Source of the DNA: Pseudoalteromonas sp. MM1
Lineage (GTDB): Bacteria; Pseudomonadota; Gammaproteobacteria; Enterobacterales; Alteromonadaceae
DNA length: 64,000 nt
NCBI RefSeq assembly: GCF_030296835.1
Contig: NZ_AP027922.1
Location: 1,116,001 to 1,180,000, forward strand
Direction of reading: 5' to 3'
Position numbers and translations under genes: made by a program. The first letter of the stretch is position 1. Every line of letters begins with the position of its first letter. Shown one piece after another: positions 6,977-15,592 of this stretch. The notes under the pieces are model-generated. The model searched no databases, was not told the origin of the DNA, and saw only the letters and a program-made list of their open reading frames with translations.

Positions 6977-9384
6977 AAGCTTCAGCAGTGTTCCTCTTCG
7001 CTATATTTTTTCTACCACTTAGCGTGTTAGCAAAAATAAACCCTTCTAGTAGGACAATTGAACTTAATGTGTCAGTTCAATTAAATAAAAGTCCAATAGG
7101 TCAAGTCTCACTTAAAGTCGATAAAGATGATTCACTTTTTTTACAGTGGAATGAGTTAGAGCCACACCTTCGCGAAATTTTACTTGAAGAAAAAGAGAGA
7201 GAACTATTTAAGGTATTAAAAGACAATACTTTAGCGGTAACTTCATTAAGGGAACTGGGTTTTAGCGTTGAGTTTGATATGAGCGATTTTAGTTTGGACG
7301 TTGTTGTTCCCGTAGAGTTAACTCGCCCACAAAAATTAAGTGCACAAAAACGAAGGAAAAAGTTAAAGGCTATCGAGCCAGCTAACACTAGTGGTTTTGT
7401 TAACGCTTATGCAAGCTACGTACATCAAGATGATAAGGAACAGCAGCAAGTTCAAGAGCAATATGCATTACGCTCAGAAATTGTAGCTAGTTGGCAAGGG
7501 TGGGTGTTAGAAAATGAATTTGAATATAATAAAATATCGCAGCCTGCTTCATCAAACTTTAAGCGGCAAGGAACTAGGCTAATTCATGATCTACCTAGCT
7601 TAGGCATGCGCCTTTCTCTAGGGGATAACTTTAGTTCAGGCGGTTATTTCCAAAACTCCTCTCGCTTGTTAGGTTTTTCAATAGCACATGACTTTTCTCT
7701 ATTATCAGATAGGCCTATAAGGCCAACCGCTTCGCGTAGTTTTACTCTTCAAAGCCCTTCAAGTGTAGAGGTATATGTAGATGAGCGTATTATTCAGCGC
7801 CTTAATTTGGTGGCGGGTATTTATTCTTTAGATGACATACCTTTGAGCGAAGGCAGCAATAATATCTCTCTAAAAATTACTGATATAGCTGGCGTTGTGC
7901 GCTATGTAAACTTTGATGTTGCAACTGGCTTAGACCTATTCGCACAAGGGCAGCTTGAATATGAAATTCACTTAGGCGTGCCTGCTAACGCTGGCGATAA
8001 ACTCGATTATGAACCAGAAGATCCTTTTCTTAGTGCCTATCTGGACTATGGTCTGACACCTAGTTGGACTGCTGGGATTACAGTACAAGGTGATAAATAC
8101 GCTCAGCAAATAGGCATTAAACAAATCTATGCGGCTAAGCTAGGCCAACTGGCTTTTGAGGGCGCGTTTAGCTTTGCGGAACGCCAAGGATACGCCTATC
8201 GCACTGTTTATAGCAGTTATAATGCGAGTGATTTTGGAAGTGAGCTTACGCTGGGTTATGAATATAGTTCAAAATATTTTACAGCGCTCGGATTTAGGAA
8301 CCAAGAAATGTTTAATAACCGCTATAAAGAGCACTATGTGCAGGCGAGTTATAGCTATTATGTTAACGATAAAACATTAGCCTCTTTTTTTACTAATATT
8401 TCCCGTGATCATGAGAGCGTTCAGTTTGATAAATCTCTAGGTATTAATTTTTCGGGTGACTTAGCTAATAGCCAGTGGAGGTATACTGCCGGAGCACAAT
8501 GGGATGACTTTAGAGGCGAGAGAGAGTGGGGGGTAAGTTTATCATTTACTTATAAATTTAATAATCAGCATAGGGTTAAACTATCGCACCGATCTAGACG
8601 TGATAAAACGAGACTTGAGTTTACGCAAGATCGTAACCAGCGGTTTGTTGGTGCTTTGAACATGCGGGCTGGTTTAGAAAGCAATGATTTAAATAAAACT
8701 ATCTTTGATTTAAACATGCAATATAACGCAAACCGTTTTGCAGCTAACCTTGAGCATGCAAGTTTTTATAAAGATTTAAATGCTCGCTCTGCTTATCATC
8801 AAAGTCGTGTAAGCCTCTCATCTAGCATAGCTTTTGCAGATGATACATGGGCATTTGGAAAGCCTATATACGATAGCTTTGCTTTGGTTAACGCTCATAA
8901 AAGCCTAGAAAACAAAGTAATTACGTTAGGCCGGGTTGAAAATGAATATAGAGCTGATAATAGAGACTTCAAAACCATATTACTTAATGATTTGAGCTCA
9001 TATGACAATATCAACATTCCTGTAGATATTGATGATCTAGCTCCAGGTTATGATATCGGCTCTGGAATGCTTAGCTTTTACCCAAAATACAAAACTGGGC
9101 ACAAAGCAATAATTGGCACTGCAGCAAATATTTCTGTTATTGCGACTCTTCGTAGTCGTGACGAGTCACCCTTAGCTTTAATGGTTGGAAAGGCTATTTG
9201 CCCAAATAAAGTAACGAGCAAAGAGTATACCTTTTTTACGAACAAGCGAGGTCGTTTTGCAATAACAGGGCTTGCTCCATGTCATTATAAGGTAACTTTA
9301 CAAAATAAAGATAAAACTACATTTTCAATAGAAGTTCGTGATGCAGAGCAACTTCAAAGAAAAGGGGTTATTTATGTACATTAA
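6973..9384 (+). CDS. Outer-membrane usher of the chaperone-usher pilus
   Basis: An 803-residue outer-membrane protein with signal peptide (ending VLA). Family marks are the usher plug-region motif SPSSVEVYVDERIIQRL, then LVAGIYSLDDIPLSEG and the ITDIAG strand, a long beta-barrel, and a C-terminal segment with LLNDLSSYDNINIPVDIDDL followed by a small carboxypeptidase-like beta domain (TNKRGRFAITGLAPCHY). The usher catalyses subunit assembly and secretes the fibre. The gene overlaps the second chaperone by 4 bases and the next gene by 11. Length is usual for the family (about 800-850). Confidence 0.85.
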   Translation: MKASAVFLFAIFFLPLSVLAKINPSSRTIELNVSVQLNKSPIGQVSLKVDKDDSLFLQWNELEPHLREILLEEKERELFKVLKDNTLAVTSLRELGFSVEFDMSDFSLDVVVPVELTRPQKLSAQKRRKKLKAIEPANTSGFVNAYASYVHQDDKEQQQVQEQYALRSEIVASWQGWVLENEFEYNKISQPASSNFKRQGTRLIHDLPSLGMRLSLGDNFSSGGYFQNSSRLLGFSIAHDFSLLSDRPIRPTASRSFTLQSPSSVEVYVDERIIQRLNLVAGIYSLDDIPLSEGSNNISLKITDIAGVVRYVNFDVATGLDLFAQGQLEYEIHLGVPANAGDKLDYEPEDPFLSAYLDYGLTPSWTAGITVQGDKYAQQIGIKQIYAAKLGQLAFEGAFSFAERQGYAYRTVYSSYNASDFGSELTLGYEYSSKYFTALGFRNQEMFNNRYKEHYVQASYSYYVNDKTLASFFTNISRDHESVQFDKSLGINFSGDLANSQWRYTAGAQWDDFRGEREWGVSLSFTYKFNNQHRVKLSHRSRRDKTRLEFTQDRNQRFVGALNMRAGLESNDLNKTIFDLNMQYNANRFAANLEHASFYKDLNARSAYHQSRVSLSSSIAFADDTWAFGKPIYDSFALVNAHKSLENKVITLGRVENEYRADNRDFKTILLNDLSSYDNINIPVDIDDLAPGYDIGSGMLSFYPKYKTGHKAIIGTAANISVIATLRSRDESPLALMVGKAICPNKVTSKEYTFFTNKRGRFAITGLAPCHYKVTLQNKDKTTFSIEVRDAEQLQRKGVIYVH

Positions 9385-10219
9385 AATTGTGTATTTAGCA
9401 ATAAGCATAGTCTTACTATCTATAGCAAATAGAGTTAATGCTCAGTGCGATGCGAGTATTGGTGAAATAGCGTATTTGTTTGATGACTTATCTTTTTATC
9501 ACGTAAAATCACAAAACGATGCAGAGAAAACAATTCGAGTAGATACAATAAATACGACGGATTGTACCTTGTATTTTAGTCTTTCTTCGCAAAACCAAGG
9601 GGCTCTTAAAGGTAATTCTCAATTTATTAATTACCAAATTCGTTTAGAAAATCAGTTGTTAAGCAAAAACAACAACCAAGTTAAACTTAACAATAATTCA
9701 GTAGATATCAGGTTAGTGATCCCTGCAGGGACCCCTGTAAAATCTGGATACTATACAGATAGACTTCAGTTGAAACTTTATGATGAGAACAAGCAAAGTC
9801 TTGATGAAGTAGAAATTGAAATAGAAACAAATATTCAACCCCGCACAAGCTTATCTTTATTAGGCTATAACACTTTTTCTAACACTGTTTTTTTAGGGGA
9901 GTTGAGGCCTGCAGAAAAATACACTATGTTACCCAGCTTACAAATTGTGACAAATACGGATATCCAGCTGAATGTAACCTCAGAGAATAAAAGCCGTTTA
10001 ATACACACAGTTTTTAGTACTAAATATGGTATTAACTATACATTACAGCTAGGTTCAGAAGAAATTAACTTAGCAAAGGCTTCAAATTTAAACTTTTCTT
10101 ATTCCGGGCAGTCTGAGTTTTTCATTCCGCTTAGCATTCAGTTGGAAGATTTCACTCGCCAAGCAGCCGGTGAGTATTCAGATGTTATTCGTTTTCAAAT
10201 AAGCCCACTTAACTATTAA
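9374..10219 (+). CDS. Probable tip subunit/adhesin of the pilus
   Basis: A 281-residue secreted protein (signal peptide ending VNA) encoded last in the pilus operon. It appears to have two beta-rich domains: an N-terminal part (mature residues to about 140) ending SGYYTDRLQLKLYD, and a C-terminal part ending AGEYSDVIRFQIS. Both ends resemble the last strand of spore-coat-U-type pilins. Two-domain subunits in this position usually cap the fibre and bind the target surface; this role is inferred from position and size. The start chosen is the ATG at 9374 behind AAAGGGG, overlapping the usher stop. Its 3' end overlaps that of the converging LuxR-family gene by 11 bases. Confidence 0.65.
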   Translation: MYIKIVYLAISIVLLSIANRVNAQCDASIGEIAYLFDDLSFYHVKSQNDAEKTIRVDTINTTDCTLYFSLSSQNQGALKGNSQFINYQIRLENQLLSKNNNQVKLNNNSVDIRLVIPAGTPVKSGYYTDRLQLKLYDENKQSLDEVEIEIETNIQPRTSLSLLGYNTFSNTVFLGELRPAEKYTMLPSLQIVTNTDIQLNVTSENKSRLIHTVFSTKYGINYTLQLGSEEINLAKASNLNFSYSGQSEFFIPLSIQLEDFTRQAAGEYSDVIRFQISPLNY

Positions 10220-10799
10220 CTTTACTTAAGTTTTTTTGGCACCAGAGCAATGCTTGTTGTTTGTTTTTTACAGATATTTTTTGGTAAATTTTGTGTAGAT
10301 GTACTCTTACAGTGGCTTCACTGATAAATAAGCTATCAGCAATAGCGCTGGAGTGTAAGCCAGAAAAAAGTAAGTTTAATACTTTAATCTCTTTGCAAGT
10401 GAGATTACTTGATTGCAGGGTGGTTTGTTGTTCAGAAGCTAACATTTGTCTCATCCAGCTGTCAGTGACATCACGTGGAAACCAAAGTTTGCCTTGCTCA
10501 ATCGCTTCAAGTCCTTGCTGCAAAAGTGAGTCATCAGAATTCTCGTAAAAAAGCCCTTTTAAATTAGGCCATTCTTTTAAGGCTAATACGTCACTCTTTT
10601 TGGGTACATCAAATATAACTAAGCTTGTGTAGCCGTTATCTTGCATAAACTGATTGATAAGTTCGTAGGTTGTTATTACGTTAAGTGCTTGGTAATTAAC
10701 TAATAGAATGTTGTAGTTAGCTGCCACACAGAAGAGTGAGGTATAGTCTGGACTATTAAAGCACTTTATATTGCGTATTGGAGTATTTTTAATATCCAT
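10209..10799 (-). CDS. CsgD-like LuxR-family transcriptional regulator
   Basis: About 196 residues. The C-terminal third is a LuxR-type helix-turn-helix (LTCKEIKVLNLLFSGLHSSA, then DSLFISEATVRVHLHKIYQK and ISVKNKQQALLW), close in pattern to CsgD of curli/biofilm control. The N-terminal part looks like a degenerate receiver: it has core strands (NILLVNY, SLVIFDV) but no clear phospho-acceptor set. I chose the ATG at 10799 because GGACAG lies upstream; two earlier ATGs (10820 and 10856) have no ribosome-binding site. It converges on the pilus operon with overlapping 3' ends and is its most likely regulator, by analogy with the LuxR-type EcpR of the E. coli common pilus. Confidence 0.8.
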   Translation of the reverse strand: MDIKNTPIRNIKCFNSPDYTSLFCVAANYNILLVNYQALNVITTYELINQFMQDNGYTSLVIFDVPKKSDVLALKEWPNLKGLFYENSDDSLLQQGLEAIEQGKLWFPRDVTDSWMRQMLASEQQTTLQSSNLTCKEIKVLNLLFSGLHSSAIADSLFISEATVRVHLHKIYQKISVKNKQQALLWCQKNLSKVNS

Positions 10800-10863
10800 A
10801 ATTTCTGTCCGTAGATGCATTATTAATACTATATTGCTATTTTTGGTTAATATCAATCATAGT

Positions 10864-10884
10864 GTATAGTCCAATAAGCTATAC
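10864..10884. promoter_or_regulatory. Inverted repeat upstream of the CsgD-like gene
   Basis: GTATAG and CTATAC flank a 9-base spacer, about 65 bases upstream of the chosen start. The 6-base arms and location fit an operator, possibly autoregulatory, but no protein can be assigned. Confidence 0.35.
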
Positions 10885-11115
10885 CGAACGTTAATTGATG
10901 CTATTTATAGAATAATGATGGGCTTGTATGTAAATATTTAAGGTACACACAGACGCAGTACGGATAACGCGATCACTTTTTAGCGAAGCGGTTTTATTTA
11001 GCGCAGGTTATTCAAAAATAATCAAAAATTATAATTAATTTGTACCTATATGTTTATTAAATGAAAAACTTTATACATTTCTTCACAAATATGTAATATA
11101 ATGCCCTTCCAGAGG

Positions 11116-11141
11116 AAAGATGCTATTAGGCGTCTTTTTTT
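11116..11141 (+). terminator. Terminator-like hairpin upstream of the TonB receptor gene
   Basis: AAAGATGC-TATTAG-GCGTCTTT (one G:T pair) runs directly into further T residues, forming a standard intrinsic terminator 72 bases before the receptor start. It either ends a short unannotated transcript from 10885-11110 or acts as an attenuator in the receptor leader. A TATAAT at 11097-11102 lies just upstream. Confidence 0.6.
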
Positions 11142-11148
11142 ATGCCCA

Positions 11149-11175
11149 AAACTTATTGCCTAAGCCAATAAGTTT
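11149..11175 (+). other. Second stem-loop in the TonB receptor upstream region
   Basis: AAACTTATTG and CAATAAGTTT form a perfect 10-bp stem around a 7-base loop, immediately after the terminator-like hairpin and about 40 bases before the start codon. It has no T tract. It could be an RNA control element or an operator. Confidence 0.45.
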
Positions 11176-11212
11176 GCATAACTAAATTATACGGTATCCT
11201 TTGGAGAATATT

Positions 11213-13435
11213 TTGAAACTACGCAAACTCTCACAGTTAAGCCTAGCAATTGTTGCTGCACTCACTACCACAGTAAATGCTGAAGAAGCTAAAACAACAG
11301 CAAAACAAGATGCGTTTGAAAAAATCGAAGTTACAGCTCGTAAACGTACAGAGAGCCTGTTTGAATCTCCAACCGCTATCACATCAATTGGTGCTAACCT
11401 AATTGATAAAGCCAATATGAGTAACCTAGAAGATATTGGTAAATATGTTCCAAACTTAAATATCACTCGCTACGGTGTAGGTAATGCGGCGCATGCTTCT
11501 GTATTTATTCGTGGTATTGGTCTACAAGATCACATTATTACAACCGATCCGGGTGTAGGCGTTTATTTAGATGGTGTTTATCTAGGCCGTCAAATGGGGT
11601 CAAACTTATCGTTACCAAATGTAGAGCGTGTTGAAGTTCTTCGTGGTCCACAGGGTACATTATATGGTCGTAATACCCTAGGTGGCGCAGTAAATGTAAT
11701 TACTAAGCAACCAGGTGACGAAGGGATTGTAACAACCACAGCTAAAATTGGTAGCCGTGGACGTATTGCTGGTGATGTATACTTTAATAACTCGCTAACC
11801 GATGAAGTGAGTATGTCAGCGAGTGCATCATACAAAACGCGCGATGGTGTAGGTGAAGCGGTTAATTTAGCTAACCCAGAAAAAGAAATTGGTGAAGAAG
11901 AAGAGTTTAGCGGTCGCGTAGCCCTTAAATGGCAGGCTAATAGCGATTTAGCGTTTACTTTTTCACTGGATGGTGTTGATAACGAGTCGGGCCAATCACC
12001 TTACACTATTGAGCTAACTGAACCACTTGATGCAAATGATGTATTTAATGGCGACTTTCCTCTATTAACGCAGGATATGATCCCATCAGACCCCGATGAT
12101 TTAGGCACAACTGTTGCTGGTATTGAATCTACGTCTTATTCAGGTTGGGGTACATCATTTACTGCTGATTGGGCAATTGATAATACTTATACAGCTAAAT
12201 TTATTTCAAGTTACCGTACTTCTGAGTACGAAGGTGGACTTGATGATGATGCGTCACCTCTTAACCTATCTGAGTTCCCAGAAGAGGGTGGTGCAGACCA
12301 ATACTCGTTTGAAATTCAACTAAATGCTACTTACGACAATATGGACTTTGTATCAGGCCTTTACTTCTTTAATGAAGATGGTTTTACACGTTCAGGTCCA
12401 TTTGTATTTAGTCCATTTAATACACCTAATGGCTTATTAAACGATGGTGTTACACCTTCATTTGGTGGCTATGGCGATTTTGAAATTAACCAAGAAACAA
12501 ACTCATACGCTGTATATTTTAATACAAGTTACGATTTAACCGATGATTTAAGTATTGGTGGCGGCCTTCGTTACTCAAAAGATGAGAAAGATGCCGATGC
12601 GATTTTCCCAACATTTGCTGAACGTAAATACGTAAGTGCAGAGTTTGACGCTGTAACATGGGATGTAAATGCATCGTATCAAATCAGCAATAACATGAAT
12701 GTATATGGTCAAATTCAAAAAGGTTACCAAACAGGCGGTTTCCCTCCACGTCCATTTGGCGGACCCGATCAGTTTGTATCGTTTGATGAAACCAAAGCAA
12801 TTAACTACGAAATGGGCTTAAAAGGTCAAGTACATGAAAATGTATCTATGATGTTAGCTGTATTTGTAACAGATTACACCGACCTTGCTTTACCATTTTC
12901 TGACCCTACTGCAGGCGGTGGTTTTGTAACGATTGTTGAAAATGCAGGTGAGTCTAAAGCGCAAGGTATTGAGCTTGAAACTACCGTTGCCATTACAGAC
13001 GACTTTACAATTCGCAGCTCTGTAGGTTACTTAGATTCTGAAATTACAGAAGTAGATGCAGGCGTACAAGGTATTGGTAAAGGTGATTCACCGGCATTAA
13101 CACCACGTTGGACTGTAATGATTGCTCCTTCTTACTTTATGGATTTAGATAGCGGTGCAACCGTTGCATTTAACGCTAACTACTCTTACAGAAGCGAAAT
13201 GCAAGGCCAGTCGGTTTATAATCAAAGCGAGACAATAGATTCGCGTGAGTTAGTTGGTTTTAATATTTCTTACACTAACCCTTATGGCGATATGGAAGTA
13301 ACCTTATATGGTGAAAACGTATTAAATGAGGTTTATGATGTAGGTCGTTTACAGCAGTCAGGTTTTGTTGGGGTAATGCGCAGTAATGATCGTAGCGAGT
13401 TTGGTTTAAAATTCAAAAAAGACTTTGAGCTTTAA
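11213..13435 (+). CDS. TonB-dependent outer-membrane receptor
   Basis: About 740 residues. After a signal peptide (ending VNA) and a TonB-box-like stretch near FEKIEVTARK, the plug domain spans roughly residues 45-165 (IGKYVPNLNI, FIRGIG, then VERVEVLRGPQGTLYGRN and GGAVNVITK). A 22-strand barrel region follows, with a C-terminal Phe-containing end (FGLKFKKDFEL). It imports a scarce nutrient across the outer membrane using TonB-ExbBD energy. The overall look is that of receptors for siderophores or organic substrates in marine bacteria; the substrate is unknown and no Fur box was found. The start is a TTG at 11213 with GGAG 6 bases upstream; another TTG four codons earlier would place that GGAG inside the gene. 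Confidence 0.88.
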   Translation: MKLRKLSQLSLAIVAALTTTVNAEEAKTTAKQDAFEKIEVTARKRTESLFESPTAITSIGANLIDKANMSNLEDIGKYVPNLNITRYGVGNAAHASVFIRGIGLQDHIITTDPGVGVYLDGVYLGRQMGSNLSLPNVERVEVLRGPQGTLYGRNTLGGAVNVITKQPGDEGIVTTTAKIGSRGRIAGDVYFNNSLTDEVSMSASASYKTRDGVGEAVNLANPEKEIGEEEEFSGRVALKWQANSDLAFTFSLDGVDNESGQSPYTIELTEPLDANDVFNGDFPLLTQDMIPSDPDDLGTTVAGIESTSYSGWGTSFTADWAIDNTYTAKFISSYRTSEYEGGLDDDASPLNLSEFPEEGGADQYSFEIQLNATYDNMDFVSGLYFFNEDGFTRSGPFVFSPFNTPNGLLNDGVTPSFGGYGDFEINQETNSYAVYFNTSYDLTDDLSIGGGLRYSKDEKDADAIFPTFAERKYVSAEFDAVTWDVNASYQISNNMNVYGQIQKGYQTGGFPPRPFGGPDQFVSFDETKAINYEMGLKGQVHENVSMMLAVFVTDYTDLALPFSDPTAGGGFVTIVENAGESKAQGIELETTVAITDDFTIRSSVGYLDSEITEVDAGVQGIGKGDSPALTPRWTVMIAPSYFMDLDSGATVAFNANYSYRSEMQGQSVYNQSETIDSRELVGFNISYTNPYGDMEVTLYGENVLNEVYDVGRLQQSGFVGVMRSNDRSEFGLKFKKDFEL

Positions 13436-13455
13436 TAACCCGCAATGATTTAAAC

Positions 13456-13484
13456 AAAAGGTAAGCTTAGGCTTACCTTTTTTG
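13456..13484 (+). terminator. Rho-independent terminator after the TonB receptor gene
   Basis: GGTAAGC-TTAG-GCTTACC followed by TTTTTT, about 20 bases after the receptor stop codon. Confidence 0.85.
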
Positions 13485-13560
13485 TTTTTACGCCTGTAAA
13501 AAGTCAAGCTTAGGGCCACACGGGGAACCCTTTTGCAACAAGCGTGTAGTGCTGTGCTAT

Positions 13561-13671
13561 TGATATAATCGGTGTGGTGCGAAGGCTAACCACTAAGTAT
13601 TATAAAGTGCTATGAGCATCAGCTAACCTTGTTTTTAGGCAATAAAAAAGCCCTCAGTGAGGGCTTTTAAA
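13561..13671 (+). ncRNA. Candidate small RNA in a convergent intergenic gap
   Basis: An extended -10 element (TGATATAAT, 13561-13569) without a clear -35 is followed about 95 bases later by a strong hairpin with a T-run. Between them there is no open reading frame of note, and GCTAACC occurs twice. A transcript of about 95-100 nt is possible. This is inference from promoter-plus-terminator spacing only; the hairpin also serves the converging bamD gene. Confidence 0.25.
13645..13668. terminator. Terminator of bamD (bidirectional)
   Basis: AAAAGCCCTC-AGT-GAGGGCTTTT forms a 10-bp stem. On the minus strand it is followed by six T residues, about 40 bases downstream of the bamD stop. On the plus strand it has a shorter T-run. 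Confidence 0.8.
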
Positions 13672-13708
13672 CAATCAGCATAGGTTTAATTAAAAACCGC
13701 TATCGTAG

Positions 13709-14473
13709 TTACTTGTTAGATTCATTGTATTCACGGGTTAGCCTTGCGTGCTCACTTAAATCTTTCAGGCCAAGCTTTTCGTAACTTTTTTCCATCATCT
13801 CTAGTGCTGGATCTAAGTAGCTGCTTTGCGAGTAATGCTCAACAACGTACTTACCACGATTAGCGGCTGCTAGGTAGGCTTCACGTTCGTAGTAGTAGTT
13901 TGCTACTTTTAGCTCGTAGCGCGCCATACGGTTTAAAAGCCACACTAAGCGGCGTTTAGCCTCTGGTGCGTAATCACTTTTTGGAAAGCGTTTTACAAGC
14001 GTTGATAAATCGGTAAATGCAACACGTGTACGGTTGGCATCGCGGTCAGCTCTGTCTATGCCAAAATATTCTTGGAAGGCATTTTTATCTGCTTTAATGT
14101 TAACCAAGCCGCGCATGTAGTACATGTAATCTAAGTCTTTGTGGTTTGGGTTTAAACGAATAAAGCGGTCGATAGTCGCTAATGCTTGCTCTGTATTACC
14201 TGATTGGTAATGGGCATACACTAAATCCATTTGTACTTGCTTTGAGAAAGGGCCAAATGGGTAGCGTGAATCAATAGCGGTTAATAACTCAATTGCTCGG
14301 GCGTATAAACCTGAGTCGAGCGTTTGTTTTGCATCTTCATACAAAGCATGTGCAGATTTGTTAGGAACCCGCTGGATATCTTCTTGGTCAGGCGCAGAAG
14401 AACAGGCCCCTAAAGTAAGTACAGAAGCTGAAAAAACAATGGCGAATGCACGTTTCCCTATTTTATTTATCAT
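13709..14473 (-). CDS. bamD: Outer-membrane protein assembly factor BamD
   Basis: A 254-residue lipoprotein with a signal peptide and lipobox LGAC (Cys about 24), followed by tetratricopeptide-like helices (ALYEDAKQTLDSGLYARAIE, then RYPFGPFSKQVQMDLVYAHY and ATIDRFIRLNPNH). These are hallmarks of BamD/YfiO, the essential lipoprotein that links BamA to BamCE and receives beta-barrel precursors. Length matches the family (about 245 in E. coli). It is divergently transcribed from rluD, the same arrangement as in E. coli. Confidence 0.96.
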   Translation of the reverse strand: MINKIGKRAFAIVFSASVLTLGACSSAPDQEDIQRVPNKSAHALYEDAKQTLDSGLYARAIELLTAIDSRYPFGPFSKQVQMDLVYAHYQSGNTEQALATIDRFIRLNPNHKDLDYMYYMRGLVNIKADKNAFQEYFGIDRADRDANRTRVAFTDLSTLVKRFPKSDYAPEAKRRLVWLLNRMARYELKVANYYYEREAYLAAANRGKYVVEHYSQSSYLDPALEMMEKSYEKLGLKDLSEHARLTREYNESNK

Positions 14474-14614
14474 TTTATTTGTTACCTTCGATGTCTTCGG
14501 CTAGGCCACGGCGGTAAAACCGAGTAAACTATGCGTATTATATTATGCTTTTATTAAAAGCGATTCTAACCCAGTCAGGCACAGCTTGCACTGGTAAATT
14601 GGGTAAAGTTACTA

Positions 14615-15592
14615 ATGTCAGAACAAATTTCACTTCAAGCCGAGGTTCCTACCGAGTTAGGTGGTAAACGTCTAGACCAAGTATTAGCGCAATTGTTCCC
14701 TGATTATTCACGTTCACGTATAAAAACATGGATATTGGATGATAAAATCACCGTTGACGGTGAAATCTATAACACACCACGAGAAAAACTACTCGGTGGT
14801 GAGGTGGTGAATGTTGAAACCAGCATTGAAGCACCACGCGAATACGAAGCACAAGATATCAAATTAAACATTGTTTATGAAGATGATGATATTTTAGTTA
14901 TCAACAAACCTATGGGGTTAGTCGTTCACCCAGGTGCAGGTAACCCAGATGGCACAGTGCTCAATGCATTGCTGCATCATTTTCCGGATATTATTAACGT
15001 ACCGCGTGCTGGTATTGTGCACCGTTTAGATAAAGACACCACAGGCTTAATGGTGGTGGCTAAAACTATTCAGGCGCAAACACATTTAGTTAAAGCACTG
15101 CAAAAACGCGAAAACTTCACCCGCGAATACGAAGCTTTATGTAATGGTACTATGACCGCTGGTGGCATGGTTGAAAAGCCGATTGGCCGTCATCCTACTC
15201 AGCGTACACACATGGCTGTTCACGAAATGGGTAAGCCTGCCATTACGCACTACCGTGTTGCTGAAAAGTTCCGTGCTCATACGCGTTTACGCCTTCGCCT
15301 AGAAACCGGACGTACACACCAAATTCGTGTTCATATGGCGTATATAAACCACCCGTTAATTGGTGATAGAGCCTACGGCGGTCGTCCGCGCCCACCTAAA
15401 GGTGCTACGCCAGAGCTGTTTGAAATGTTACGTACATTTAATCGCCAAGCCTTACACGCAGTAAAGTTAAGTATTGCACACCCTATTACGGGTGAAATGA
15501 TGACTTGGCAAGCGCCTATTCCAGATGACATGGTAGCAATGACTCAGGTGCTTAGAGAAGATACCAAAGCCAACCCTAACATAGAGTATTAA
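14615..15592 (+). CDS. rluD: 23S rRNA pseudouridine(1911/1915/1917) synthase RluD
   Basis: A 325-residue enzyme with an N-terminal S4 RNA-binding domain (RLDQVLAQLFPDYSRSRIK) and an RsuA/RluA catalytic domain containing HRLDKDTTG, with the catalytic Asp at residue 139, the same number as in E. coli RluD. It makes the pseudouridines of helix 69 of 23S rRNA. The stop overlaps the start of pgeF by one base (TAATG), so the two are translationally coupled. Divergent bamD upstream and clpB downstream reproduce the conserved neighbourhood. Confidence 0.96.
   Translation: MSEQISLQAEVPTELGGKRLDQVLAQLFPDYSRSRIKTWILDDKITVDGEIYNTPREKLLGGEVVNVETSIEAPREYEAQDIKLNIVYEDDDILVINKPMGLVVHPGAGNPDGTVLNALLHHFPDIINVPRAGIVHRLDKDTTGLMVVAKTIQAQTHLVKALQKRENFTREYEALCNGTMTAGGMVEKPIGRHPTQRTHMAVHEMGKPAITHYRVAEKFRAHTRLRLRLETGRTHQIRVHMAYINHPLIGDRAYGGRPRPPKGATPELFEMLRTFNRQALHAVKLSIAHPITGEMMTWQAPIPDDMVAMTQVLREDTKANPNIEY

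Noticed and set aside
10885..11100. Fur box or cobalamin riboswitch before the TonB receptor gene
   Set aside because: Best Fur-like match covers only about half of the 19-bp consensus, and the leader is too short and lacks B12-box sequence.
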